NCBI GenBank assembly: GCA_028686145.1
Contig: JAQUCQ010000102.1
Span: forward strand, 1-9,609
Origin: Desulfuromonadaceae bacterium
GTDB lineage: Bacteria; Desulfobacterota; Desulfuromonadia; Geobacterales; Pseudopelobacteraceae
Direction of reading: 5' to 3'
Length of the DNA stretch: 9,609 bases
Shown piece by piece: positions 1-6,172 of this stretch. Positions within the stretch are counted from its first letter, which is position 1; every line of letters begins with the position of its first letter. Made by a program: the position numbers and the translations under genes. Below the pieces are notes generated by a model. That model was given only the letters and a program-made list of their open reading frames with translations. It searched no databases and was not told the DNA's origin.

Positions 1-186
1 AAATTACTGGATATTGATCTGAAAACTACCAGGCAGGTTAAACGTTACAGGTTATTAGGCGCACCAATAGCGTTGTGTTAAGCGGTACATCTGGATCAGA
101 TTTCTAAACTCATACGAGAATGGAAACGACACTCCATGAAGGAGATGATTTACCAATGGTCCGACTCAATGAGTGGGTGGCATTAA
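1..186 (+). pseudogene. Possible 3' end of an interrupted unknown gene
   Basis: A single reading frame entering from the left edge is broken only by the TAA at 79-81, which could be a CAA-to-TAA change. It then runs on to TAA at 184-186. The residues on both sides (RQVKRYRLLGAPIALC before, LDQISKLIREWKRHSM after) look like ordinary helical, basic coding sequence. The segment is short, so chance is a real alternative. The TAA at 79-81 could also be a true stop with unrelated sequence following. The product is not recognised. Confidence 0.25.
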
Positions 187-251
187 TAAATGAAAGCTTA
201 CCTTTATACTACTCCTACCAGTATTCGTGTCAATAGAAATATTTTAAAAAA

Positions 252-280
252 CATAATAATATTAGCCGTATGTGTATAAT
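252..280 (+). promoter_or_regulatory. Possible sigma70-type promoter
   Basis: There is a perfect TATAAT at 275-280 preceded by TGTG, within a very AT-rich stretch (237-270) that could act as an UP element. The -35 position (about 252-257, CATAAT) is a poor match to TTGACA. If real, it would drive the 439-849 gene with an untranslated leader of about 150 bases. The call rests on the -10 hexamer alone. Confidence 0.3.
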
Positions 281-438
281 GTCAACTAAAATTCTGCAAG
301 TGCGTTAGGAATGTTGTCTATGAATTATTCAACAGGAAGCACCCGAGCTGAACGAGGGGATAGATTAAATACGTTTATTGTTTTGCTGCACTGTGTTATG
401 AAATTATTGCAATTATCGGGAGATTGCCGGAGGACGGT

Positions 439-849
439 ATGAAAACGCGATTGATACTAAAACCGGGGCAAAAGGGAACTAAACGGCTTACCGAGAAGTA
501 CGGGGATTCCTTGGTTTGTGTCCGCTTTCGCTATGATGCAGAATTGAGGCAACGGATTAAAACGGTGGAGCTTATCGTGGAGAAGACCGCCTGGAATCCA
601 CCGCCGCCGCGATACACTACCGAAACTCTTGTCCCCCTTCGCATCGAAGGTTATGAAAAGGCTTTGCAAACCAAAACAAAAGAGGCGGGTGGGCGTTGGA
701 ATCCTGAGAAGCAACTCTGGTTTGTGAAGTATGGGAATATAGCCGGTACGCAGTTGGAAAAGCATATACACGTAGATGAAAATGATAACACCGGTGAATC
801 GCACCTTATTTCCTTTTATCTACAGGTAGATGCTTGTTTATACATATAG
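439..849 (+). CDS. Conserved hypothetical protein (136 aa)
   Basis: The start is ATG 439, because a strong ribosome binding site (CGGAGG, 428-433) lies 5 bases upstream; the TTG at 424 has none. The protein is small, basic at its N-terminus (MKTRLILKPGQKGTKRL) and has a short Pro-rich stretch (NPPPPR) near residue 55. A conserved-looking core (AGGRWNPEKQLWFVKYGNI, then LEKHIHVDE) follows. From memory, similar proteins are widespread as uncharacterised ORFs in environmental bacteria and commonly end near the HIHVD motif. The last 20 or so residues here (about GESHLISFYLQVDACLYI) look like an unrelated tail, which may mark a 3' truncation or fusion. There is no signal peptide or membrane segment. 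Function is unknown. Confidence 0.75.
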   Translation: MKTRLILKPGQKGTKRLTEKYGDSLVCVRFRYDAELRQRIKTVELIVEKTAWNPPPPRYTTETLVPLRIEGYEKALQTKTKEAGGRWNPEKQLWFVKYGNIAGTQLEKHIHVDENDNTGESHLISFYLQVDACLYI

Positions 850-855
850 AAATCC

Positions 856-895
856 GGCTCTAACCGGTGATTAACGAGTTGGGCGTCTTAGAGCC
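856..895. repeat. Inverted repeat GGCTCTAA / TTAGAGCC
   Basis: Perfect 8-base arms at 856-863 and 888-895 flank a 24-base loop. The interval also contains CTCTAAC (858-864) and GTTGGGC (878-884), which look like attC R'' and R' boxes but lie only 27 bases apart, shorter than any working attC. It sits where a cassette boundary would be expected, between the 439-849 gene and the lipoprotein gene. It may be a collapsed attC. No T-tract follows, so a terminator is unlikely. Confidence 0.35.
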
Positions 896-934
896 CGCTA
901 TCCATTAACTTCATCGAAAAAGGAGATTGTTGCC

Positions 935-2143
935 ATGAAAAGAATGATCCTCGTATTCGCAACGCCATTGCTGATGGTTGGGTGCGCAAACCAGAACAGC
1001 ATTTATCGAACATTCGATATTTCTAAAGGCGAAAGCCCAATGGTAGACATACGGCAACGTGCCGTTCTTGTAGCGCCTAATAAGGTAGTTACGGAGAATG
1101 TGGACAAGGATGGCAAGTCAACGGGGAAAACATCCGTCGATAGGGGCATGTTTGTTTGCGCGGAACCAAGCCCAGATGCCATGGCATCATTGGCTTATGA
1201 GTTGGCTGCGAAAGGCGGTGTCCCAGAAAAAGCGAGCGGGGAAATAGCGTTTGCAATGCATGATAGCGCAGCATTTACGGGGATAAGAACACAAAGCATT
1301 CAACTTCTCCGCGATTTCGGGTACAGGCTATGCGAGAGCCATTTATCGGGTGCAATTACGTCAGCCCAATACGATCTGCTAATGCGGAGATTTCAGAAGA
1401 ACACCGTTGCTCTTTTGGCAATTGAACAGCTTACTGGCACTGTGAAATCACCCCCCATCGTCTTAACATCAAGCGGCAAAGCAGAAGCAACGAAATCGCT
1501 CGCCGAACAAAGAACAGAGCGAGAAAAAGTTGGCGATCATATTTCTGACATAGAAAAACAAAAAGATGAAATTAAGAAGAAGCGTGATGAAGCGAAGGCC
1601 GCTGACGCAAAGGCAGACACCACAGAAATGGATGGAAAAATTACAGAGTTAGATGGGAAAATTACGCGCCTGAAGAGCGACAGAGATGTAATTGACAAAG
1701 CAATCGCAGATACAAAGGGCGTTCTTGTAGATGGCCGAACAGAAGTAACGATTAAGACCGATGCCGCAACCAGTCAAAGGTCAGACGAACACTTGCAAAA
1801 GATAGCCGACACAGTGCGAGAAATCGTAAATAACATCGTACTTTCTGATGATGAAAACCAGCTATGCATGTCTGCCCTTCAGTCGCCGAATCAAGATCCC
1901 AATCAAAAAGCATTCGCTGACTGGTGCATCAAGATGCTGAATAACCAGGCCGATGCCAAGAAAGCGTACATTACCCAGCTTCAAGCTGAAATGCAGGATG
2001 CGCGCACAAAAGCTTCAGCACCTTCGGCGACCCCTCAGGAAAAATCTGTAGCGGAAAAGAAGATGGATGAAGTAAAGAAAAATCTTGAGAAAGAATCCAA
2101 GGGCAACAGAACATATACTGTTCCATTTGCAATTGAAAAGTAA
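935..2143 (+). CDS. Outer-membrane-type lipoprotein with coiled coil (402 aa)
   Basis: The N-terminus is a lipoprotein signal: basic MKRM, a hydrophobic core, and the lipobox LMVGC, placing the lipidated Cys at residue 17. Residue +2 is Ala, so an Asp-type inner-membrane retention signal is absent and outer-membrane sorting is expected. Residues about 35-170 form a globular region with Cys75 in VCAEPSPDA and a segment GIRTQSIQLLRD typical of uncharacterised proteobacterial lipoproteins. Residues about 185-265 are highly charged and predicted coiled coil, with the tandem motif MDGKITELDGKIT at 232-244. Another Lys/Glu-rich helix spans 335-390. The ribosome binding site AAGGAG is at 919-924. 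Function is unknown; a scaffold or periplasm-spanning role is speculation. Confidence 0.8.
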   Translation: MKRMILVFATPLLMVGCANQNSIYRTFDISKGESPMVDIRQRAVLVAPNKVVTENVDKDGKSTGKTSVDRGMFVCAEPSPDAMASLAYELAAKGGVPEKASGEIAFAMHDSAAFTGIRTQSIQLLRDFGYRLCESHLSGAITSAQYDLLMRRFQKNTVALLAIEQLTGTVKSPPIVLTSSGKAEATKSLAEQRTEREKVGDHISDIEKQKDEIKKKRDEAKAADAKADTTEMDGKITELDGKITRLKSDRDVIDKAIADTKGVLVDGRTEVTIKTDAATSQRSDEHLQKIADTVREIVNNIVLSDDENQLCMSALQSPNQDPNQKAFADWCIKMLNNQADAKKAYITQLQAEMQDARTKASAPSATPQEKSVAEKKMDEVKKNLEKESKGNRTYTVPFAIEK

Positions 2144-2144
2144 C

Positions 2145-2177
2145 GCCCAACATGGCGTTCGGGGAACATGACGCCAT
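2145..2177. repeat. R''-like box and hairpin after the lipoprotein stop
   Basis: GCCCAAC (2145-2151), a perfect RYYYAAC box, begins one base after the TAA of the lipoprotein gene, the usual place for the start of an attC. It is followed by a hairpin with 7-base arms ATGGCGT (2152-2158) and ACGCCAT (2171-2177). The sequence beyond it does not pair with the attC arm near 2255-2276, so this looks like a leftover 5' attC portion lying before the complete attC at 2208-2276. A weak terminator is an alternative, but there is no T-tract. Confidence 0.4.
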
Positions 2178-2207
2178 TCATATATTCACATTTGTGGAAA
2201 AAGGATG

Positions 2208-2276
2208 TCCCAACTCTCGTGTGGACTCGGTCGCGGCGAAAATCTGCCGCGCCGGTCACACTCACAGCCGTTATAC
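2208..2276 (+). other. attC cassette recombination site
   Basis: R''-like TCCCAAC (2208-2214) and R' GTTATAC (2270-2276) bracket a hairpin. The outer arms GTGTGGAC (2219-2226) and GTCACAC (2255-2261) pair except for one extra G, the expected extrahelical base. The inner arms CGCGGC and GCCGCG enclose a GAAAA-containing loop. The layout R''-L''-loop-L'-R' matches attC sites used by integron integrases. R'' deviates from RYYYAAC at its first base, and R' from GTTRRRY at one base. Confidence 0.75.
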
Positions 2277-2346
2277 ACCAAGAAATAAAACCCATGAAAT
2301 CTGAGTGCTCTGAGTGGGCACGATTACCCAAGAGGAGATTTATTGC

Positions 2347-3027
2347 ATGGAGGAGTTGAAGAAGACCATCCTAGACCTCTGGCTACCATCCAAGTGGCCC
2401 AGATTGGTAGCGACAGCAACAATATCCCTAATAGGAGGAATATTATCTCTCTCTTTGTGGGCTCCAAAAATAGGATTAACTCTAACAGAGCTACAAATAT
2501 CAACAATCCGTATAGTGGGGACGCCTTGGCTGCTGCTAGTTGCTTTGGCGTTAATTCATTATTTAGTTGTGCGCGAGAAGAACTCATCTTTAGCCCTCCG
2601 GCCTTGGAAAATTAGAGACAAAAAAACATTAACTATTGGAGAGAAGTATGATCTTTTTGACAATGACGGAAACAGAATAACAAGGATAACTTTAAAGCAA
2701 ATATCAAATCAATTAATGCCAGAACCATACATAAGGCTTGGAGACGCCCCGCTAAAATACATTCAAACCGAGACGGCTACTTTCAGCTTTGACCCAATGG
2801 GTTTCATATTCCCTGGACAAGGTGTGAAGTCATTGCCGATTGATAAACCTTACAGTGAAAGCCTTTTCGTCCTCAGCAAGAAAACATACAACGAAGAAAC
2901 CGATTCCGTATTTTCATTCTCTACTCAAGGACATGAACTGTTTTTCAGGTGCTTTGTAGATCATATAAACCCTGCGAAACAGGAAGTTGAGCTTGATGTG
3001 TACTTTCTTAAAATAGAGAAGGTATAA
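2347..3027 (+). CDS. Membrane protein of unknown function, two TM segments (226 aa)
   Basis: The start is ATG 2347, because GAGGAG (2332-2337) lies 9 bases upstream; the in-frame GTG at 2314 lies before that site. Two hydrophobic segments, about residues 20-38 and 55-75, form a membrane hairpin close to the N-terminus. A soluble domain of about 150 residues follows, with mixed beta-like sequence and no recognised catalytic motif. The topology is likely both ends cytoplasmic, since Lys/Arg residues lie outside both TM segments (KWPR before the first, VREK after the second). The gene is enclosed by attC sites at 2208-2276 and 3022-3074, so it forms a one-gene cassette, with its stop codon overlapping the R'' box. 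No family was recognised. Confidence 0.8.
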   Translation: MEELKKTILDLWLPSKWPRLVATATISLIGGILSLSLWAPKIGLTLTELQISTIRIVGTPWLLLVALALIHYLVVREKNSSLALRPWKIRDKKTLTIGEKYDLFDNDGNRITRITLKQISNQLMPEPYIRLGDAPLKYIQTETATFSFDPMGFIFPGQGVKSLPIDKPYSESLFVLSKKTYNEETDSVFSFSTQGHELFFRCFVDHINPAKQEVELDVYFLKIEKV

Positions 3028-3074
3028 CCAGACAGAAGCAGCGGTGAACCCGCTGTTTTGCCGACCCGTTGAAC
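3022..3074 (+). other. attC cassette recombination site (short)
   Basis: R'' GTATAAC (3022-3028) overlaps the stop codon of the preceding gene. R' GTTGAAC (3068-3074) is a perfect GTTRRRY box. The arms AGAAGCAGCGG (3034-3044) and CCGCTGTTTT (3050-3059) pair with one unpaired G, giving a compact hairpin with a five-base loop. The total of 53 bases is at the small end for attC sites. Confidence 0.8.
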
Positions 3075-3097
3075 CATAACGAAAAAGGAAATAAACA

Positions 3098-4045
3098 ATG
3101 CCAATTCTTGATTTTAAGGAAATACCGGAAGCACATATAGCATCTGGTGAGCAAGACAGATTTGAACTTTTTGCTAGAGACTTCCTCGAATATCTTGGCT
3201 ATCGCATTATTTCAAGTCCAGATAGAGGTGCAGATGGTGGAAAGGACATCGTCGTCGAAGAAAAGAGAGTAGGAGTAGGTGGTGAAAATTATGTCCGTTG
3301 GCTTGTTAGTTGTAAACACAAAGCCCATTCAGGGAGCTCAGTCAAGCCAACTGATGAATCAAATATTAGAGACCGTGTTGATGCCAATAAATGTTCTGGA
3401 TTTATTGGTTTTTATTCAACCTTACCTAGTACAGGTTTGGCAGGTATTATTGCAGGAATTAGCGATAAAATTGAGACACAGACCTTTGACAAGGAAAAGA
3501 TCGAAGGTAATTTACTTGGGTCTACTAAAGGATTTGATCTGGCCAAGAGGTATTTCCCAGAATCAATCAAAAAATGGCAAGTTGAAAACCCTGCTCCTGT
3601 AAAGATATTTGCAGAAGACCCTATACTAAAATGTGCCTATTGCAATAAGGATCTTCTCAATCCTAACCCAACTGGAATTATAGTTTTTTGGGAAAGAATC
3701 AGAGAGGACTATGAAAAAGAGCCGCAGTATTACGAGCATATTTATTGGTGTTGTAAAGGTCATTGTGACAAAAAACTTTCTTTTACTCATAGGAATCATG
3801 AACTAATTGACGGATGGGAAGACATACCTGATGTAATGATTCCTCATGTGTATATAAAGTGGGTAATGACTTCGCTAAATGAATTAAGGGCCGGCACAAA
3901 GTATTCAGATGAAGCATATTCAAAATTCAAATACTTTCTTCTGAATATTTATCCTTTTGTATCGCGCCATCTAAGTGCAAAGGAAAAAGAACGGCTAAAT
4001 GGACTGATGGAAATACCTTCATATCTTGGCGGCATGGGTTATTGA
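3098..4045 (+). CDS. Mrr-like restriction endonuclease with Cys-rich C-terminal half (315 aa)
   Basis: Residues about 20-135 look like an Mrr-type PD-(D/E)XK nuclease domain. FELFARDFLEYLGY is the first helix, RGADGGKDIVV carries the catalytic Asp50, and WLVSCKHKA carries Lys73 in an SxK motif where Mrr proteins usually have ExK or QxK. I recall Ser at this position in related proteins, so activity should not be ruled out. The C-terminal half has CAYC (179-182) and CCKGHC (218-223), a probable zinc-binding module, then a helical region. The expected role is DNA cleavage, perhaps of modified or foreign DNA. It has no partner methyltransferase and forms a one-gene cassette with attC sites on both sides. 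The ribosome binding site is AAAAAGGAA just before ATG 3098. Confidence 0.8.
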   Translation: MPILDFKEIPEAHIASGEQDRFELFARDFLEYLGYRIISSPDRGADGGKDIVVEEKRVGVGGENYVRWLVSCKHKAHSGSSVKPTDESNIRDRVDANKCSGFIGFYSTLPSTGLAGIIAGISDKIETQTFDKEKIEGNLLGSTKGFDLAKRYFPESIKKWQVENPAPVKIFAEDPILKCAYCNKDLLNPNPTGIIVFWERIREDYEKEPQYYEHIYWCCKGHCDKKLSFTHRNHELIDGWEDIPDVMIPHVYIKWVMTSLNELRAGTKYSDEAYSKFKYFLLNIYPFVSRHLSAKEKERLNGLMEIPSYLGGMGY

Positions 4046-4046
4046 G

Positions 4047-4107
4047 GTCCAACACGGCGGCACTCGGTCTACGTTGCGCTTCGCCGGTGCGCCTTATTAC
4101 GTTGAAC
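4047..4107 (+). other. attC cassette recombination site
   Basis: R'' GTCCAAC (4047-4053) and R' GTTGAAC (4101-4107) both match consensus. The arms GGCGGCACTCGG (4056-4067) and CCGGTGCGCC (4084-4093) pair fully apart from an extra G and an extra T on the 5' arm. These are the extrahelical bases that define strand choice in attC recombination. At 61 bases it is a typical length, and it starts two bases after the endonuclease stop codon. Confidence 0.88.
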
Positions 4108-4144
4108 CCCAATTATAGAAAGACAGTCTGAAAAAGGATAAAAA

Positions 4145-4724
4145 ATGCCTGGAGAAGCGTTACCTCCTGCTGTGCAGGAATTAGATGTAATCACCTCGTC
4201 TTTTTTCAATGGGGCGGCTATGGCCGATTTGGAGGTCAGATAATTGGCTGACACATACCGCCAAGCCTATAATGAGACATCAAGTGCTCTTGAAAGAGCA
4301 GAATCGCAGGAGAACTATGATGCCTTCTCAATTATCCCCAAAGCGTAAGTGCTTACAAGATCGCAAATAATAATCGGAAAAAAGCTGTCCTTTTGTGTTC
4401 ATTTATAAATTTAAAAAAGACAACTGGAGGTAGAACCGCTACCAAAACCGTCGATGAAAGTGCAGGAAAATATTCAAATTATCTTAGGAGACAAATTGAA
4501 ATCATAAATCCTGACATTATCATCTTTGGTGGTACATATCAGATTGTGAAAGACAATGTCATCCCAGAGCTAGCCCGAGTCTCGCCACGAATTCATCACT
4601 TTGGAAATATTGATTGTGTTAATGCCAATCATCCTGCTTGCACGAAAAAACGCACCTAATTTATGATCAAGTGGTTTTGAACTATCATAAATATATTACC
4701 GAAAATTCAAAAGGAGCTTATTGA
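4145..4724 (+). pseudogene. Uracil-DNA-glycosylase-like gene broken by several frameshifts
   Basis: The start ATG 4145 has AAAAAGG at 4131-4137. Coding sequence hops between frames. First MPGEALPPAVQELDV, then WGGYGRFGGQIIG (about 4208-4248), then DTYRQAYNETSSALERA (about 4250-4335), then a long stretch KIANNNRKKAVLLC, INLKKTTGGR, INPDIIIFGGTYQ and NANHPAC to TAA 4657-4659. Finally LIYDQVVLNYHKYI runs to TGA 4722-4724. Likely shift points include T6 4201-4206, bases about 4247-4252, C4 4336-4339 and A6 4645-4650. The NLKKTTGG, NPDIIIFGG and HPAC elements resemble the C-terminal part of uracil-DNA-glycosylase-superfamily proteins, where HP(S/A) belongs to the second active-site motif. The usual N-terminal GxxPG-type motif is not seen. 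Its reconstructed stop overlaps the next start (TGATG), implying an original operon. Confidence 0.7.
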
Positions 4725-5053
4725 TGAAGATGTTTATTTTTATTCCATCTGTTGCCCTTGGACTTACAGTCTCGATTGTTTCTTTGGTTTATGCTTTTGA
4801 ATCAGAAGAAGGGAAGTACACAAACGATAAGAGTAAGATTACTATTATCGTACAGTTAGGAAATCGAGGAGGTACTGAATTCCTCTCATCTAAATGTAAG
4901 GGCAAGGTATTTAAACCACCTTATACTGGCGTAAATTATATAGATGAAAAAGCTAAATATGCTATCGGTTTTGGGGGCGATAATATTCACATGGATATTG
5001 AGGGGGAAAATAAGTGCCTTCCAGAAGGTCGTTATAAGCGAATCAGTAATTAA
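4724..5053 (+). CDS. Small exported protein with C-terminal Cys/GxY domain (109 aa)
   Basis: ATG 4724 is chosen over the TTG three bases earlier because of AAGGAG at 4711-4716. The N-terminus (MKMFIFIPSVALGLTVSIVS, then LVYA) is a Sec signal peptide with likely cleavage after Ala24, so the mature protein is about 85 residues in the periplasm. Mature features are EEGKYTND near its start, Cys58 and Cys98 (possible disulfide), and the ending CLPEGRYKR. This pattern matches the end of the neighbouring larger exported protein, suggesting a shared small beta-rich domain. No attC separates it from the upstream pseudogene, whose old stop overlaps this start, so both were probably in one cassette. Function is unknown. 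Confidence 0.7.
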   Translation: MKMFIFIPSVALGLTVSIVSLVYAFESEEGKYTNDKSKITIIVQLGNRGGTEFLSSKCKGKVFKPPYTGVNYIDEKAKYAIGFGGDNIHMDIEGENKCLPEGRYKRISN

Positions 5054-5128
5054 TAGAATTTTCAAAAGATGGCAAACCTATGGATTGAGTATTATAAGCG
5101 GATCATAATAAATGTAATGGGAGAAAAA

Positions 5129-6064
5129 ATGAAAAAATCCTCAGTAGCAAAGTTGTCTGTTATGTATATGATAGTATTGTTGATGACTGTTTTTGCCGGG
5201 ATTTCATATGCTGGCGGTCCAATACCATACACGGATGAAGCATTGAATCGTCTGGTAAAGGCAGGTAAAAAAATAGAACTCCCAAGTTCCGGTGAAAATG
5301 ATAGCAGCGATTATAAACTCAAAACATACATTGCTTATTACAAAAAACTCTTTTCAACTGCCGGATACGATTTTGAAAAATCAGTGACCAGGGCCATTTC
5401 AGATATAATGGCTGGACGTTCCAACATGAGTGGGGCAGCAGTAGTAGTGTCAGGTTTTTCTCAAGACCTAGTTGAAATGCACGAAAAAATGCAAATTAGT
5501 CCAAACAAGTATTTAACAAAAGAATGCGCACAATCGGTTACAGCTTATTCCAATTCGCTAAGGCTTCAAAAACAAAAAGCAATCGATGAAGAAGAAAACA
5601 GAAATGCAGTGGCAGAAGCACAAGAACGGGAAAGAAACAGAAAGCACGATAATGAACGATTAGAAAATGAGTTAAATACAAAACGTTTGCAAGAAAGCGA
5701 AGATAGGAAGCTAAAAGAACATAAAAATCTCGTTGTTAGCAATTTGCCTGGTATTTACGGGGATATGAAAGAACATGGGATAAAAGTTAACCAAGCTAGT
5801 GACGACACCTTAAGTTTTAATTTGATAAATGACAATAAATACGGTGGGGTTTGTTCTATTGCTTCTGGAACAGCAATACTTGATAATTTTACAAAAGATG
5901 ATGCGAACCTTCTTTCCCTAAATTTTAAATACGATGGTCAAGATTGTTCTTTTATGATGCAATTCAGAGAAGGCGCCATCCATATTAATGGCGAAGAAAT
6001 AGAGGGTAGATGTAGAAAAGAATGCAAAGGAGGAGGCTTTTTAATGGGCCGATACGAAAAATAA
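5129..6064 (+). CDS. Exported protein: signal peptide, coiled coil, C-terminal Cys/GxY domain (311 aa)
   Basis: The start ATG 5129 has GGGAG 5-6 bases upstream; an open frame to 5069 lacks a ribosome binding site. Residues 1-28 form a Sec signal peptide ending ISYA. Residues 30-140 form an alpha-helical region. Residues about 145-200 are strongly charged (DEEENRNAVAEAQERERNRK) and predicted coiled coil. Residues about 205-311 form a compact domain with LPGIYGDM, Cys242, Cys273, the pair CRKEC (295-299) and the end GRYEK. From memory, this layout occurs in other small secreted proteins of unknown role. Its last residues parallel those of the adjacent 109-aa exported protein, so the two may be distant paralogues acting together in the envelope. 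The molecular function cannot be assigned. Confidence 0.72.
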   Translation: MKKSSVAKLSVMYMIVLLMTVFAGISYAGGPIPYTDEALNRLVKAGKKIELPSSGENDSSDYKLKTYIAYYKKLFSTAGYDFEKSVTRAISDIMAGRSNMSGAAVVVSGFSQDLVEMHEKMQISPNKYLTKECAQSVTAYSNSLRLQKQKAIDEEENRNAVAEAQERERNRKHDNERLENELNTKRLQESEDRKLKEHKNLVVSNLPGIYGDMKEHGIKVNQASDDTLSFNLINDNKYGGVCSIASGTAILDNFTKDDANLLSLNFKYDGQDCSFMMQFREGAIHINGEEIEGRCRKECKGGGFLMGRYEK

Positions 6065-6096
6065 CTTGACTACGGCAACGCCCCCAGTCCTTTACG

Positions 6097-6172
6097 GTTC
6101 AACAGAATATAAACTTTTCTCAATAAATTACGGGTCAATCCCCGGGGGGAATGAGGGGGCAAGGCCGACCCC
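6097..6172 (+). other. Hairpin flank upstream of the intron remnant, with R''-like box
   Basis: GTTCAAC (6097-6103) is a perfect RYYYAAC box. Further on, GGGTC (6132-6136) pairs with GACCC (6167-6171), and CCCC (6140-6143) can pair with the G-run at 6155-6159, forming a GC-rich imperfect hairpin. It ends one base before the GTGTG of the intron fragment. Class C group II introns characteristically insert just downstream of such stem-loops, including terminators and attC sites, so this is interpreted as the 5' exon target. Confidence 0.45.

Larger units (their letters stand above)
1..438. other. Gene-poor left end with decayed coding remnants
   Basis: No intact gene is visible here on either strand. 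Frame 1 from the first base reads 26 codons to a TAA at 79-81, then continues in the same frame for 34 codons to a TAA at 184-186. The second segment has a protein-like composition (contains LIREWKRHSMKEMI), so this may be the 3' end of a gene entering from the left and broken by a nonsense mutation. An overlapping ATG frame (120-236, 38 codons) has no good ribosome binding site. Bases 237-300 are very AT-rich and contain a promoter-like TATAAT. An ATTCAAC box at 327-333 resembles an attC R'' box but has no convincing partner. No family was recognised. Confidence 0.4.

Noticed and set aside
294..333. Possible attI or attC near GCGTTAGGA and ATTCAAC
   Set aside because: The boxes match in part, but there is no paired stem with a partner box and no integrase gene nearby.
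457..804. Open frame of 115 codons on the minus strand
   Set aside because: It lies fully within the 439-849 gene, has no ribosome binding site and its residues look like a shadow of the + strand frame.
1630..1670. Tandem DNA repeat in the lipoprotein coding for MDGKITELDGKIT
   Set aside because: Two imperfect units inside a coiled coil are ordinary heptad-type protein repetition, not a separate DNA repeat element.
2035..2331. Open frame of 98 codons on the minus strand
   Set aside because: It spans the 3' end of the lipoprotein gene and the whole attC, which is better explained by chance openness in structured DNA.
2324..2615. Overlapping open frames on both strands at the start of the membrane protein gene
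   Set aside because: The 226-aa frame has the good ribosome binding site and membrane segments; the others lack both and are shadows.
4393..4659. Stand-alone 88-aa gene starting at TTG
   Set aside because: The frame is open upstream with matching family sequence and there is no ribosome binding site, so it is a fragment of the broken glycosylase-like gene.
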